Source: Rhododendron vialii
Taxonomy: Eukaryota; Streptophyta; Magnoliopsida; Ericales; Ericaceae
NCBI RefSeq assembly: GCF_030253575.1
Contig: NC_080558.1
Span: 39,831,111 to 39,895,110, forward strand
Length of the DNA stretch: 64,000 nt
Direction of reading: 5' to 3'
Both the position numbers and the translations under genes were made by a program. Position 1 is the stretch's first letter, and every line of letters starts with the position of its first letter. The notes below the pieces were generated by a model. That model worked only from the letters and a program-made list of their open reading frames with translations. It made no database searches and had not been told where the DNA came from. Positions 11,137 through 23,249 of the stretch are shown here, one piece after another.

Positions 11137-13846
11137 TTAAGCGCAAGAGACTGCAGGCGTAGCCTGCAGAAATCTTCCATGAGCATTCTTGCAGATAGAG
11201 TAGACCTCCGACCCACCATTTGACGAGGTTATGTCAACATCCTCAATCATGATGTTGCGGCAAGGTGCATGGGAGCTGCAATCCAGCGTTATCGCCTCTT
11301 CTCCGGCCGACGTCCCGCGCCAATTCGAGAAATACACGTCGCTCACTTGTACTGCTTTTGCCTGCACCAATATTGAAAATCGAACCCTGATCTCAATTTT
11401 TGTAAAAAGTAAATCCACGAGATAACCATAGGAGCTAGGCACGTCCATTATGGACGCGTTATTTAAACAATTTGGGGACAAACTCCCATGCAATTTCCTT
11501 TTAATTTGCCTTGACATAAGATCCAACCATTAGCATAAAAATGACAAAGCAAAATAAAACTTTGGTTACCTCGTCCGGACAATTATGTTTGCCATTGCAA
11601 TAATCTTGGTCAATGATGATAGGGTTTTTCACATTGTTGAGAGTAATGTTCTCATAATAGATGTGCCTAGCATAACCAGAACCTCCCTACAAAACAGAGT
11701 ATAATGAAATCATAAGTATTTATTTTTGTTCTGACTAAATATTATTTAACGAAAAAGTCTACGCCCACCGCCCACCGCTCACATTTTACTGTTCCTCCCA
11801 CCGTTCTCAATCTCACTGTCTTAAAGTATTTTGAATAGTCAGGATTTCAAAAAACTCTTCTAGGGAAGAGTTAATCTTGCTGTCTAAAAGTTTCCTGGAA
11901 GAGTTTTTTTAAAATCCGAACCATTGATTGTCAAGATGGATGGTAAAATATTGAACAGTGAATATTGAGTGGTAAAACAGAGCGGTGGAGTATAGTATAT
12001 GGTAGTAACTAACTGGAGTTCAAATATTACCGGCCATGTCTTAACCCTTCCTCCATTCTTGGTTCCAGTGAAGCTACAACCTTGTACACGTACCCATTCT
12101 ACTTGAGAATAAGATCCATGCGCTCCTAGGCTCCCAACACTGCCAAGACACACACAAAATGTTCATTTTTTTGCCAAAAATTATTTCTACTTTTTATTGG
12201 AGACCTTTGACATGTACGTCATATATCACCGGTTAACCATAAATCATATAGGTAGTGTACACACTAAAAGTGACTCGGCGTAATTCTATTATTTGTGATA
12301 TCAGGGGTCAGTTGTCAGTGATGATGTGACATCACACTTAAACGTTTGAACTCTCTTTCTCACGGTAATATACCTTGATTGGAAATTCAGCTCTAATACA
12401 AGAAAACTCTCCCAAATTTCAAGTTTGAGCAGTATCTAGCATGAGCAGATTTTCCTCAAAGAGTAACATGCACATTGGGTCAAATTTTGGTCTTATTATA
12501 CAGGCCATTGAATTTGAGAAAAATACATCAAAATGGCTTTTTTTAAATATAATTGACCAAAAGGAATTGTACTTAATTGACAGAATGTGTTATGAAAAGT
12601 TTAATTAATCAAAGAAGGTTGGGTTTTTACCTTATACCATGGCCTGGTCCGCACGAAACCCCTGTAATATTGATATTAGAGGAGCCTGTATTGATAGCCA
12701 CACAGTCATCTCCTGGTTTTTTTTTATTGGTATCCGGGTACAAAAGTTAGATAATTGGACAATTAATAGAGCTAATTAATGAGAAGATGAAGAAATATAA
12801 CTAATTACTAATAAGAAGACGAAGAAAAAAAGAAGTGTATTTCCTCTAGCTTTATTTTCCAACTTTTGGTTAGAATCTATTGGATAGTAGTACGAGACGA
12901 TAATGGATTGGACCCGAATTTACCAGTTCCAATGCGAGAGTCACGAATGGAAACATGGGTGGACATTGAAATGTCAATTCCATCGGTGTTAGGGCTGTTT
13001 TCTGGTGCTGATATGCTGATACGAGATATGGTCACACCTTTGCAATCTGAAATGCTGATATGGTTTCTTGCGCTATTTTTATGGCTCAGTCCGGTCAATC
13101 GAAGGTTATTACATTGGTGAAATCTTAGAGCCTGCGAAAATAATTGAGCACAGAAGTAGCAAGTTACATGCATCATTCTAATTTCTAGCTAGGGACGGAT
13201 CGAAAAATTTGCATTAGTGGGTGGGGGCATATTTTAGTAAGCTTAACCCGTACATTTATAATATCTTGAAATACTGTAATACATTTCGTGCAGGTAAAAT
13301 AATATATTAGTGACTATATATGTAACTTCATCTTATAATTAACATAAATGAGTGCATGTGTTTGCACAATTAAAAAGATGGTGTCAAAATTTAGCACTCT
13401 GAGAAATGAGCAGACTATCCACATAAAGATTTCAAGTAATTTTATTGAAATACTATCATAAATCAATTTGGTATGATCGAAATATTTGAGAATATTAATA
13501 TAATTTTACAAAATTGAGTAGGGGACATGGAGGCACAGGACTCACATAGATCCGTCCCTGCTTACAACTAATTCAATACCTAGGTTATATAAATTTAAGC
13601 ATAAATATATTAAAGGGGGAAATGCATAAACTTAGTAAAAAAACTGTGTGCAGGCTATGCATCCCTTATATTTATGTTTTTAATTTTATGCACAGCTTCC
13701 TATTTTACTTTCGAATTTTTTCCCCTCCAAAAAGAATTGATCATCTGAAATCCATGATTTTTGATAACTCTTATTGCTTTAATTCCAAGAAAAATGCTAA
13801 CCCCTGCCCATTTGCGGAGAATAACGTGTAGAAAGTGTCTTGATAT

Positions 13847-13892
<46 letters not shown>

Positions 13893-15032
13893 CCGTGAAA
13901 TGTGTATCGATATCCAAACTTGTTTTTTGTTACGTGCTTATTATCCTCCGGCTAATGGGCGGAGATTTAGCAAGACCATAATTCCAAAACCAATATAAAA
14001 AGTAATTAAGCAAAATCTTACCGTTGGTCGATAACAACCTCGCTTTCCCTGTGGAAAACACCATCAATTTCTTATTAGATTACTCATGCATTTTGAAAAA
14101 AAAAAATTTAAATCGAAATAGCAAACTTATTAACTACATGAATTTGTGAATAAAATTTACGACGCTCAATCTCGATCGTCCAAAAATGTTTTGGACGGTC
14201 GAATTTGCACGGAGCCATGAATCATGAAAATAACGCACAGAGTAAGTGTCCAAGTCGTGGTTGGCTATATAACTTGCTCCCTTCCACCAGCATGATCCCT
14301 GACCGTTGATCTGTCCGTTCCCGTAGACACTGAGACCGTTCACGCCGGAGAAGTAAAGCCATGCATTGCTTTGGCAATTTGACCATCCTTTTCTATTCCC
14401 TGGTGCCATTAGAGTCCCTGAGATCTGCTTACAAAAACAATTAATTCAGAAAAATGGGAGTAATGAATTATTGTTGGATTGCAGAGTGACATTCACATAA
14501 TCCTAGCCGTCCAAATGTGTTTCTAACGGTTCCGATTTTCACAAAATTCTTCCAGTTAATAGTTACGGTATCTCCCATTAATGTGAATACAGAAAGACTC
14601 CTGCAAGGGGTCTTTTTCCCTTATTAAATTCACCTATTTACATTTTTTTTATCTGGATATTAATTAACAGATTAAAATCATTTAATGGGAAATATGGGAG
14701 GATTTGAGATCTTTCTTTTTTTTTTTTTTTGAATTTTAAATTATGGATTATAGATTTTTTTTATTCTAATGAGAATTTATAAAATTGTTTGGATGATGTG
14801 TGCAAAATATGTTTTCCAGAATAAAAGGTTTTTGAGTAAAAGAGTAATGAAAATTTTAAAAAGCACCTCCAATGATGATTTTTGAATTATGCATTATCCT
14901 GTTTATTTATCGAATTGCATTTTGACATGATGCATTTTATAAGTGACTCTCAAACACCCAAAATGCAAAACAGGGGCTCCCAAACACCCTCGGTTTTATG
15001 TAATGAACAACACACACACACCCTCACTCACA

Positions 15033-15092
<60 letters not shown>

Positions 15093-15868
15093 CCTTCGAG
15101 GACAATCACACAGACAGTACCTGTACTTGGATATGTGAAGATTTGCAAGGACCCTCGAAGGCTAAAGGCTTCAAGAAGAATGTCTTGCCATCGGGTATTT
15201 TCAGGATAGGGCTTCCCCCACTAGCTCCGCAAGTTGCTTTCCATGCTTTAATGAAGGCCTAAAATTTTGTACACAATTGTGCAATTTTAAATAGAAAAAG
15301 TTAAACTCACCTAACTATGGAAGAAATATTTTTATGAAAGAGGGAAAAGGGAAGAAGAAGAAGAAGAGGAGCCATTATTTTGTTTTTCACTTTTTAATTA
15401 TGTGAGTAACAAAAATTGCTAAGTGACAATAGCTTCCTCTGTCTCATTTATTATATCATGAAGTACTTGTCACAAAACTAGTCAGAATAAGCTTATGGGC
15501 AATTAACATTTCTCTAGAAGCGGTCCGACCAACATAATTGGAATCTTGGTCATTCATGCACTTACTATGGTCGGTTTTCGAGCACCTTTATCATGCATAT
15601 GTTGGTTGAGGAAAGAATTGCACAAATAGATACACACATATATATACACGTGTAGGATTAATGAATTTACTTGGGAGTCATCCTTACGACCATCTCCAAC
15701 AGCACCATAATGCATCACATCATATATTGTTACACAACTGTGATTATAACTTGCTAAGTTATACTCTATACCAAATGAAGCAATACAGATAATCAAAAGT
15801 AGGCCGACTAGTGCCTGCACACAAGAAAGAAAAGGAAAAAAAAACATTTAGACGAATTGGAAAAATGT

Positions 15869-15907
<39 letters not shown>

Positions 15908-15930
15908 CAGCATCTCACCATTCTATGCAT
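11137..15930 (-). CDS. Polygalacturonase (glycoside hydrolase family 28)
   Basis: Ten coding exons, all with GT-AG borders and consistent phase: 15919-15930, 15671-15814, 15121-15258, 14239-14424, 14022-14048, 12924-13131, 12631-12712, 12031-12139, 11570-11686 and 11137-11361. Together they encode about 415 residues. The protein opens with a hydrophobic signal peptide ([14 protein letters not shown]), so it is probably secreted. All four GH28 motifs are present: NTD (217-219), GDD (239-241), GHG (262-264) and R-V-K (297-299), where the family usually has RIK. The enzyme hydrolyses alpha-1,4 links of pectic polygalacturonan in the cell wall. The length is normal and no break was seen. The first coding exon is only 12 nt, and there is a 27-nt microexon. 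An alternative start at 15847 would skip the first intron but gives a less typical N-terminus. Exo or endo action cannot be decided from sequence alone. Confidence 0.92.
11760..11995. mobile_element. MITE-like repeat in polygalacturonase intron
   Basis: The outer parts CCACCGCTC and GAGCGGTGG are inverted. The core, with CTCTTCTAGGGAAGAGTTAA and CCATTGATTG, matches the element at 8877-9123. It lies wholly within the intron between exons 11570-11686 and 12031-12139. Confidence 0.55.
13190..13560. mobile_element. hAT-like element in polygalacturonase intron
   Basis: The ends TAGGGACGGATC and GATCCGTCCCTG form an 11-bp inverted repeat of the type common in plant hAT elements. The interior is AT-rich and non-coding. 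No clean 8-bp target duplication was seen. Confidence 0.6.
13847..13887. repeat. (AT)n microsatellite
   Basis: About 40 bp of AT dinucleotides inside a polygalacturonase intron. Confidence 0.95.
15035..15089. repeat. (CT)n microsatellite
   Basis: About 55 bp of CT dinucleotides preceded by CA-rich sequence. It lies in the intron just after exon 15121-15258 (read on the minus strand). Confidence 0.95.
15873..15902. repeat. (GA)n microsatellite in first intron of the polygalacturonase gene
   Basis: About 30 bp of GA dinucleotides. On the transcribed strand this reads as CT and lies within the 104-nt first intron. Confidence 0.9.
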
Positions 15931-16002
15931 TCCAAGCGACTAGGAAAGAAAATGTAAATGATTTGATATGAATTAGTTGATTTGGAACCTTGGTTAAATC
16001 AT

Positions 16003-16014
16003 CTATTTATATAG
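16003..16014 (-). promoter_or_regulatory. Probable TATA box of the polygalacturonase gene
   Basis: On the minus strand the sequence reads CTATATAAATAG, about 75 bp upstream of the start codon, which suits a short 5' UTR. Confidence 0.5.
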
Positions 16015-16250
16015 TACTTAGGATATATGGGCGGGGAAATTGTAACCAATTCATTTAATTCTTGAGACATCAACTGTAAGGTAATTGGTTGAATTCAAAT
16101 TTTATTGAAGTATCTTTTATATTTCTAGAGTGGATTTCCAATGAGTTGGCCAGGGAAAAGAATTTAATGCATGCCAGATACTACTCTGTGGCAAAATCGG
16201 TGAGGAGATATGTTTGTTGTAATTACTACCTGGATTTCAAATTCTCTAGG

Positions 16251-16366
16251 TATCCTAGGACTAGCCCAAGTAGATTGCCTACTGACATAGTAGTACTAAG
16301 GAAATCTATACGTATCCTAGGACTAGCCCAAGTAGATTGCCTGCTGACATACTAAGGAAATCTATA
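16251..16366. repeat. Two-copy direct repeat
   Basis: A unit starting TATCCTAGGACTAGCCCAAG and ending AAGGAAATCTATA occurs twice in tandem (16251-16310 and 16313-16366). The copies differ by one base and a 6-8 bp indel, suggesting a recent tandem duplication. Confidence 0.9.
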
Positions 16367-17817
16367 ACCACAAATCAAATACACACAATCACTCAGATGA
16401 CATGCATGTGGAGTCCACACATATTGAGTGTCTAATTGTGGGCCTCGTATATTTATCTTGTTAGCATGTGTATTTTTTTGTGGTTGTAGCAAAGTTCTAC
16501 TTTTATGGCTCGTTCGTTAGTGGGATATGTTTTGGAGTGGAGAATGTAGATATAATAAGAGGGGGATAAAGAGGTGGATATGGTTGGAGGGGTATTGTTT
16601 AAGACGGAGGGTTTAAGAGTTACTTGGTTTGTTTAGTTTTTTAAGGAGGCGGAAATGGGTGAGTAGATAATTTAAGAGGGTGTCAAATGCCTATTTTACC
16701 CTTTCGGTCCACTACAGAAAGTCAATATGTAATTCTCAAACAAAATCCTTTCTCAAGAGTCAAGACCAATTCTCAGACAAAATCAAAATGACAGAAAATC
16801 AAACAAAATCCATGCATGAAATCACAGAAATCCAAATCACAATCCATCCTGAAATTCCATCCGCACAATCCATTTACAAATCACAGAAGTTTGACTGGCC
16901 ATCCTCGCAATCCATTGGGTTTGTAGTCCAATGACATTTCCTCACCTCTTCCACATGGAAGGTGAGGGTTCAATTCTCGCCAGGAAAGCGAGTGTTTGGT
17001 ATGGTGATTGATGCCTTTTGGGCTTGCGTTACCCTTATGCCGCTTAGCGGTGACCCATCCCCATTCCCTTAGAAGTAGGTATATTTATCGAGTGCAAAAA
17101 AAAGGGGCAGAAACTAAGAAAAGTGGTGGGAGAGAGAGAGATGGGCAAGATCAAAGGGGCTGATTTGGTAAACTGGGCACCTGGATAAGATTTGGACACC
17201 CCCGTATAATCCTCCTCCAAGGGGATATGTACATGCATGCCATAATTTATCCGGGTTCAACAGTGAAAATAAACACGGGATATGGCACCCCAGATATGTA
17301 TATCCGGGTTCCTTCCTATATCCTTCTATATCCATCTGCCAAACAAGCTACTAAGGTGTTGTTCTCATTAGCTTTTTGTGTTAGATTTTTAGGCTTTTTT
17401 CTTATTTTGGTCTAATTCTAAATTTTCTCACGTTTGAAAGTTTTACATTAAATTCTTGTGATTTATTGATGCATCTCAACGAGACGAATCGAAAAGGCAA
17501 GAAATTTTTACTTTTATCCAAATATTTTTGGAAATATCCAAGAAAAAACCTAAAAAGTAGATCAATAATCTACAAAAATTTGGCGCAAAACTAACAAACG
17601 CGGAAAAAAAAAGTCGAATAAGAACTAGATAAGAAAAAAACCCCAAAAAACTAAGAGGAACAGGAGCTTATACACTAGAATCTTTGCCTAATTAAATAAG
17701 GATACTCTTGCATGACGATTTGTCATGTGACGCAAAATGAGAAATGCGATCCCCATTGACCATTTGATCTTTTTATTTTATAGATTTTGAGGTGTTTATA
17801 AAAAATGGTAAGAAAGG
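16367..17817. other. Intergenic, no gene seen
   Basis: AT-rich sequence with scattered short open frames only. No recognisable protein or element. Confidence 0.55.
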
Positions 17818-18489
17818 TGTGATAGTCCCACATCGCCCAACTAGAGAGAGTTGAGTTGGTATATAACGAAACGTCCAGGGCTACTGTATAATTTGAGGTT
17901 AACCTTTTGAGCCACGTGGTTAGGCTAAGAGTTAAGCAAGTCAGCTGGAGTGGGTCGTGACAAGTGGATGATGACCTATGGGGCATAAGGGATGTTGAGT
18001 AACTAGTGTGCCTTCACTAGCGAAAGATTATTTGGGTAAATTCTCGGTAATAAAGAATGCTACTGACTTTCCCTATCCTTAAATCATGAACATCTCACGA
18101 TGCTACTGTTTGTGTTGTTAATTGCATTAGGAGAAACTTATATTGTGTATTTGTTCTTTTAATCGTAGTTGCTATGTTGAAAGAGAGAACTAGAAGTATG
18201 TTTTGGTGAGTAATGGACCAGATATGTGGGAACCAAGGGCATTGAAGGGTGGAAAAAAAAAAAAGTGTTTGTTCAATCTGTCATCACAAGACGTGCACAT
18301 GTTTATTCTTAGCATCAAAAAGAAGAAAATAGTTGGAGGTGAAATTCTATGCACTTTTAACTTTTAGCCTACAAAGGTTCTATTGTAAGATGAAATGTAC
18401 ATGGGTTACTAAGGAACTGGGAATGATTCCAGGATGGTTTGGTTTGATGTGCTGATGGGTTTATGTGATGTTATAAATGTTGGCCTAAG

Positions 18490-18650
18490 TGAAATGGTAT
18501 ATAGTCTTAGTGGTGTGGCCTTTGCGGCATGGTATATAACCTTAGTGGCGTGGCCTTTGTAGGGTGGTATATAGCCTTAGTGATGTTATGTCTTTGTGGC
18601 GTGGTGTATAGCCTTGGTGGCATTATCAGTATTGCCTTAGTGGCGTTACA
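18490..18650. repeat. Degenerate ~40-bp tandem repeat inside the LTR
   Basis: Four to five imperfect units of the type GGTATATAGCCTTAGTGGCG followed by TGGCCTTTG are strung together. Confidence 0.75.
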
Positions 18651-18999
18651 TCTATTATATGGGTTATAGGCAAGGGCCGAAGTGCCTAAATGCGAAGAGA
18701 TTCGACCTGGCCCGAAAAGTCGATGTCCGTCAGATTTGCGGGGGAGTGAGGCCCGTGGTGCCTATATTTGTTAAATGCAAATAGTCCGGCCCAAGGTGCC
18801 CAACGTTGGATCAGTTTGGTGAATTGATGATGCGGTATTTATTTGTGTTAGATTCATAGCTCACTGAGAATGTTTATTGAGTGTCGGGGCTGGTATTCTA
18901 CTTTAATTTTTGTCGAAAGTTATTATCGAGAATATGTGATAAGAGGAGTTGGTTTTATTGTTGTGATTTGGGTAGAATGAATGAAATTTCGGGAATGAA

Positions 19000-19578
19000 A
19001 TTTTGGGAACGAAATTCTTTGAAGAGGGAGATAATTATGAGACCCGACCCTCATTTTTGTAAAAAAGAGAAAGAAAGAAAAAAAATAAAGGTTGTAGCTT
19101 TTAATGAGGACCGCATATTAGTAGAGAATAAGTTAAAATATTTATGGACTACAATTTTGAGAGAAATGACAAAGAATGGAGATATACTCCTGCATGGAGA
19201 TGGGCACGTGAGTGCTAAAGAAGAATTTGAGGGTTTTCAGTTTGTATGGGGTTAATGACATTTGGCATCAATAATTCATGGGGTTGTATGTATTTAGGTA
19301 ATACACATGGGGGGACCTAATACACATGGGGGGAACTCGGCTAAGGGGGAGCAGGGTTGGACAGAGGGGAAGGAACACTAAAGAAAGGGGATAAAATGGG
19401 AGGAGATGAAGTGTACGCACAAGAGGCAATTATGGAAAGTTATGTAAAAATATATTGAAGGAAGTGGGATTGGTTTTTCTTTAGGTTTTTCTGCTTGTTT
19501 GTAAGTTAGTGAGAGTGTCATTAAACAACTGATTTTGTTATGTTTTGATCATGGTGCTTGAGGAGGTGGGTTGTTACA
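19000..19578 (+). mobile_element. Possible nested Ty3/gypsy-type LTR
   Basis: The phrase GGGAACGAAATTCTTTGAAG followed by AGGGAGA and then TGAGACCCGACCC (about 19037) resembles the end of a Ty3/gypsy polyprotein region, its polypurine tract and the start of an LTR. The sequence up to TTGTTACA at 19578 would then be a ~540-bp LTR. This reading competes with the single long TRIM-like LTR and cannot be decided without family comparison. Confidence 0.35.
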
Positions 19579-19902
19579 GTTGGTATCGGAGCTTGCATCA
19601 ACCGGAAGTATAGGGCGGGTCCCGGGAGGAGACGTGCTTGGGTGGGCCCGACAAGTGAGGAGCTTAAGGTGCTTGTCGTGCTTAAGCGGGGACTTGTCTT
19701 ACATTGCTTGGTGGGTAAAAGTGATGGACCTTAGGGCGCAATAAGGACTTTGCGGTCCAAGTGGGGGAGATTGTGATAGTCCCACATCGCCCAACTAGAG
19801 AGAGTTGAGTTGGTATATAACGAAACGTCCAGGGCTACTGTATGACTTGAGGTTAACCTTTTGAGCCACATGGTTAAGCTAAGAATTAAGCATGTCAGTT
19901 GT

Positions 19903-20544
19903 GTTCACTCGTTTTCTGAATGAAATGCACTTAATTATCACATAAGAAATGGATGGTCAAACTCTCTCAGTCATCCTTCTTCTCTACATTCATATATGAA
20001 TCAACCAAGCATTAATCAATTCCAATCAAGTGGAGTTTTTTCATGGACGTGCGATAAAGACGATGAATCCTAAATGAATGACACGGATCGTCAAATAAAA
20101 TCGTAGTAAATTTCACATTTTGCATCCCATGAGGAACCATGATCTTCACATGAAGGATAATCCACTTCAATAAGCATTTTGTGAAGTTTGTCTTTAGGAA
20201 TAATTGGCCTCCCTGCCTTGCCAGTTGCCTCTCCAAAATTTTGAAGAAAAACCCATAAATGCCCAAACTTGGCTTGAATTTGAACTTGTTTTACACAATA
20301 CTTCTAAGTGTATGCGACCCAAACAAACACATCAAAAGAGGTGAGTGCCGCCATAGGACACTTAAACAATTCATCAACTGCAAGAAATTCAATTTCTTTG
20401 GGGGTGGTGGTTTAGGTGCTTTGGAAATTCGTAGGAAATTCAATTTCAAATGCACATAATTGTGCAAACAATACAATCTTTTGAACATTCATCCGTTTAT
20501 TGAATAGCCCAAATGCCATTATATAGTAATAGTTATATGGTTTT
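19903..20544. other. Intergenic, no gene seen
   Basis: AT-rich flank downstream of the carboxylesterase gene; only short open frames. Confidence 0.55.
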
Positions 20545-21513
20545 CTAAAGGCTGTGAATGAATTCCCTCATTTGCTTCTGGAGCAACCTACTTGCCTCAG
20601 ACTCAGGATCATACACATGATAAATATGTGGTTCCCCCTCTGCTTCAACCAACTCCACTCCTTTCACCCCTTTCCCCTGCAAGAACTCTGCATACATAAC
20701 CCCCCTCTCCTTCAAGAAATCCACCCCTGCCACGAAAACCACCACTGGCGGAAATCGCCCCCACTCCTCCGTCTCTAGTGGCGCCGTCTCAAAATTGCAC
20801 CCGTAAAAGTCCCGATTCGACCCCTCGGGCAGACTCAGCCCCCAAAACATGTCGTTCATTGCCACGTCCCCGGCCGCCCCCTCTGCCATCTCTCTATTGG
20901 TCCTCCTTTCGCTTCCGAAGAAGGGGTGTATAAGCAACAACCCTTTGACTTCCAAATGGCAATCCGAGAAAGTCTGGCACAGATTTTCTCGGATTGCGGT
21001 GATAGCTACCTGGTGGGTGATGTTTCCACCAGCGCTTTCACCCGAGAGAAAAGTCCGCGATAGGTTGGCTCGCTCAAGCCAGGAGTCGAGGTTTTTCTCT
21101 TTGACTAGCCACTCAATCGCGGTGTAACAATCTTCGTAAGCGATAGGAAGCCTGTTTTCAGGGGCAAGACGGTAATCTACAGACAACACAATTGATTGAG
21201 AGGTGACAGAGAGACTTCCTAGGAAAACGTGGTAGCCAAGCCATGTGGTGGAGCCAATGCAGAAACCACCCCCATGGAAATAGACAATGACTGGAAGAAG
21301 CTGATTAGATGGTGATGATGATGAAGTCGCGGATCTTTCGTCGGGGAGGAAGATTCGGGCAGTGATGGATTTTGATGGGTCGATGATCACATCCTTGAAT
21401 TTGTATCCATTGGATGATTCAGAAGAGGCATTGGCTATGACCGGGGCGAAACGCTTCACGGATCCGTCGGAAAAGACTTGGAGAAAGCCAGGGGCCTCTG
21501 CAACTATGGACAT
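20545..21513 (-). CDS. Carboxylesterase (plant CXE family, alpha/beta hydrolase)
   Basis: Intronless 322-residue protein of the plant carboxylesterase family, related to the hormone-sensitive lipase group and the gibberellin receptor GID1. The oxyanion motif HGGGF is at 80-84, the nucleophile elbow GESAGG at 158-163 (Ser160), the acid in AGVDFL (Asp265), and the histidine in EPHIYH (296 or 299). All catalytic parts are therefore present, and it should hydrolyse small esters. The physiological substrate cannot be inferred. No targeting signal is obvious, so it is probably cytosolic. A damaged paralogous copy lies at 58299-58858. The start at 21513 matches the usual N-terminus of the family. 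Confidence 0.94.
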   Translation of the reverse strand: MSIVAEAPGFLQVFSDGSVKRFAPVIANASSESSNGYKFKDVIIDPSKSITARIFLPDERSATSSSSPSNQLLPVIVYFHGGGFCIGSTTWLGYHVFLGSLSVTSQSIVLSVDYRLAPENRLPIAYEDCYTAIEWLVKEKNLDSWLERANLSRTFLSGESAGGNITHQVAITAIRENLCQTFSDCHLEVKGLLLIHPFFGSERRTNREMAEGAAGDVAMNDMFWGLSLPEGSNRDFYGCNFETAPLETEEWGRFPPVVVFVAGVDFLKERGVMYAEFLQGKGVKGVELVEAEGEPHIYHVYDPESEASRLLQKQMREFIHSL

Positions 21514-21559
21514 TCTTTTCTTGCCTTTGGAATGGGAAGTGAAATGGTTTGGAGGTTAG

Positions 21560-23180
21560 CCTTCTTTTCTACTGCTTTCAGGACATGAAATGGCAGTGAA
21601 TGTCGCCGGTTAAATAAGTTTGTAGGGGGTGTGTGAAAAGAGGGTTTGGTGGGGAAAATGTGAAAGAATTGGAATGGATGGTGGTTTAATCATGCAAAGG
21701 GAGTTGGGATTTGAAACCATAATTTACAGTTTCAGAATTGGAACGAAATATCACTCTCTGCATTCAGAACCAAATGTCATGATTTAGTTTTTTTCTTTCT
21801 TTCTTTTTTTTGTCGAAATGGAGAAGATTAAATTATATAACTCCATCAAGAGAATACATCATACTAGACGGTTATATTTCCCAAGAAGAGAAAACAATCA
21901 ATTGGGAGGTCTAGCTTTCCAAGTCCTCTTGCCAGAGCCTCGCAATCCATCTTTTTGCGTGCCAAAGAATCAGCCACTCAATTAGCCGATCATGATTTAC
22001 TTGAATATGTGGCCCCTCGTGTGCTTCCATTTTGACATTTGAAAAGGACAATTTGGAAAATATGACTAAAATGAAGTCAAAAATTTTGTATATTTTGCTC
22101 ATATGATATTAGCTAGAGCGCCCGATTAAAAAAAGAGGGGCAATTTCGGGAGAGGCAGTCATCATAATTTTGAAAGTATTATTGAACTCAGATGGTACAA
22201 GATGTTAACACTCTTATATGTGACCTTAACTCACGCGCACGTGAAGAGGTAAATAATGAATTCAAATGGATTACAATAGAACGAAGTGCATATACTTTTG
22301 TTCCAAATAAAAGGGATTAGGTCCTATTTTACTATCTAAAATAAGTACTTATTTTTCAAGTTAGTAATTATTTTTTGAATTAAAAATGATGTATTGTGGG
22401 AGAATGATCTGCCTTGTAAAGCAGGAGTACTTAAAAAATAAGAACCTCAATGGAACGAAGCCTAAGTGAGTTTTGCCCAAAATGTTAAAGCTTAGCTGTG
22501 TGTATATATATATCGCGTTAAATTAGAGGTGGCAATTTGACCAAATTTTATGGACCCGCCAAAACTCATTCATTTATAATCAGTCCAAACAAACCCATAT
22601 CCAAAAATGGTTTCTAATTGCATCAAATTAATAAATCCGTTGATGTATGAGTTTAGATGCGTTGATAATGGGTCAAACTTAGTGGTAGTTTGGCCTAATA
22701 AGCCACATTGCTTTTTTTTTTTTTTGTCATTATTCAAATTTTTTTTTTTTTTGCATTTCTTAGTTTTTTATCTGTTTTTTTAGGATTAATGCTTTGTTAT
22801 GACGTAAAGAATCTAAAAAGTAAAAAATTAAGATCGAAATCCATTTTTTTAATAAAAACAAAAATAAAGCCAATGAATCATTTTTTTTTTAAAAATTGAG
22901 TTCCAATCGTAATTTTTTACTTTTTCAGATTTATCTCGTCATGACGAAACAATAATTCACAAAAATATTCACACAAAAAATCAACAAATGCGGAAAAAAA
23001 TTAAATAAAAACATTAAACTCCTACGTGGGTGTTTGGTAACCTTTTTATTTTCAGTTTTTGATTTTGATTTTTACTTTTTTGAAATGTAATATAAAAAAC
23101 TTGTTTTGTAACATATTTTTACTTTTTTGTTTTTTAAAAAACTTTTTTAGAATTTCTGAAAATTATAAAAATTAGGAAAT
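21560..23180. other. Intergenic between CXE and QPT, no gene seen
   Basis: AT-rich with long T and A runs (22710-23230). It contains one MITE (22320-22457). No supported gene. Confidence 0.55.
22320..22457. mobile_element. Small palindromic MITE (family A, copy 3)
   Basis: It shares the arms (AAATAAGTACTTATTTTTCA and TACTTAAAAAATAAGAAC) and the core GATGTATTGTGGGAGAATGA with copies at 6729 and 10402. Confidence 0.65.
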
Positions 23181-23249
23181 GGAGTTTTACACTGTTTTGA
23201 AAACAGAAGTACGGGTTTTTTTTTTTCATCCCGAAAGGCGAACACGAAC

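Larger units (their letters stand above)
17818..19902. mobile_element. Non-autonomous LTR element (TRIM-like)
   Basis: About 130 bp starting TGTGATAGTCCCACATCGCC at 17818 recurs at 19772. The first copy extends as a possible long LTR to TTGTTACA at 19578 (TG...CA ends). Two bases later comes TGGTATCGGAGC (19581-19592), a one-mismatch version of the primer-binding site complementary to initiator tRNA-Met. A purine run (AAGTGGGGGAGA, about 19759-19770) precedes the second copy, as a polypurine tract would. Only about 190 bp separate the two LTRs and nothing is encoded there. The right LTR stops after about 130 bp, so the element is truncated. The unusually long left LTR (1.76 kb) probably contains other inserted sequence, see 19000-19578. 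Confidence 0.6.

Noticed and set aside
14882..15262. Two overlapping serine-leucine-rich frames
   Set aside because: They are translations of the CT microsatellite and the antisense of a polygalacturonase exon.
15554..15847. Alternative first exon of the polygalacturonase gene starting at 15847
   Set aside because: It would translate the intron's pyrimidine tract ([11 protein letters not shown]). The spliced 12-nt exon gives correct splice sites and a more typical N-terminus.
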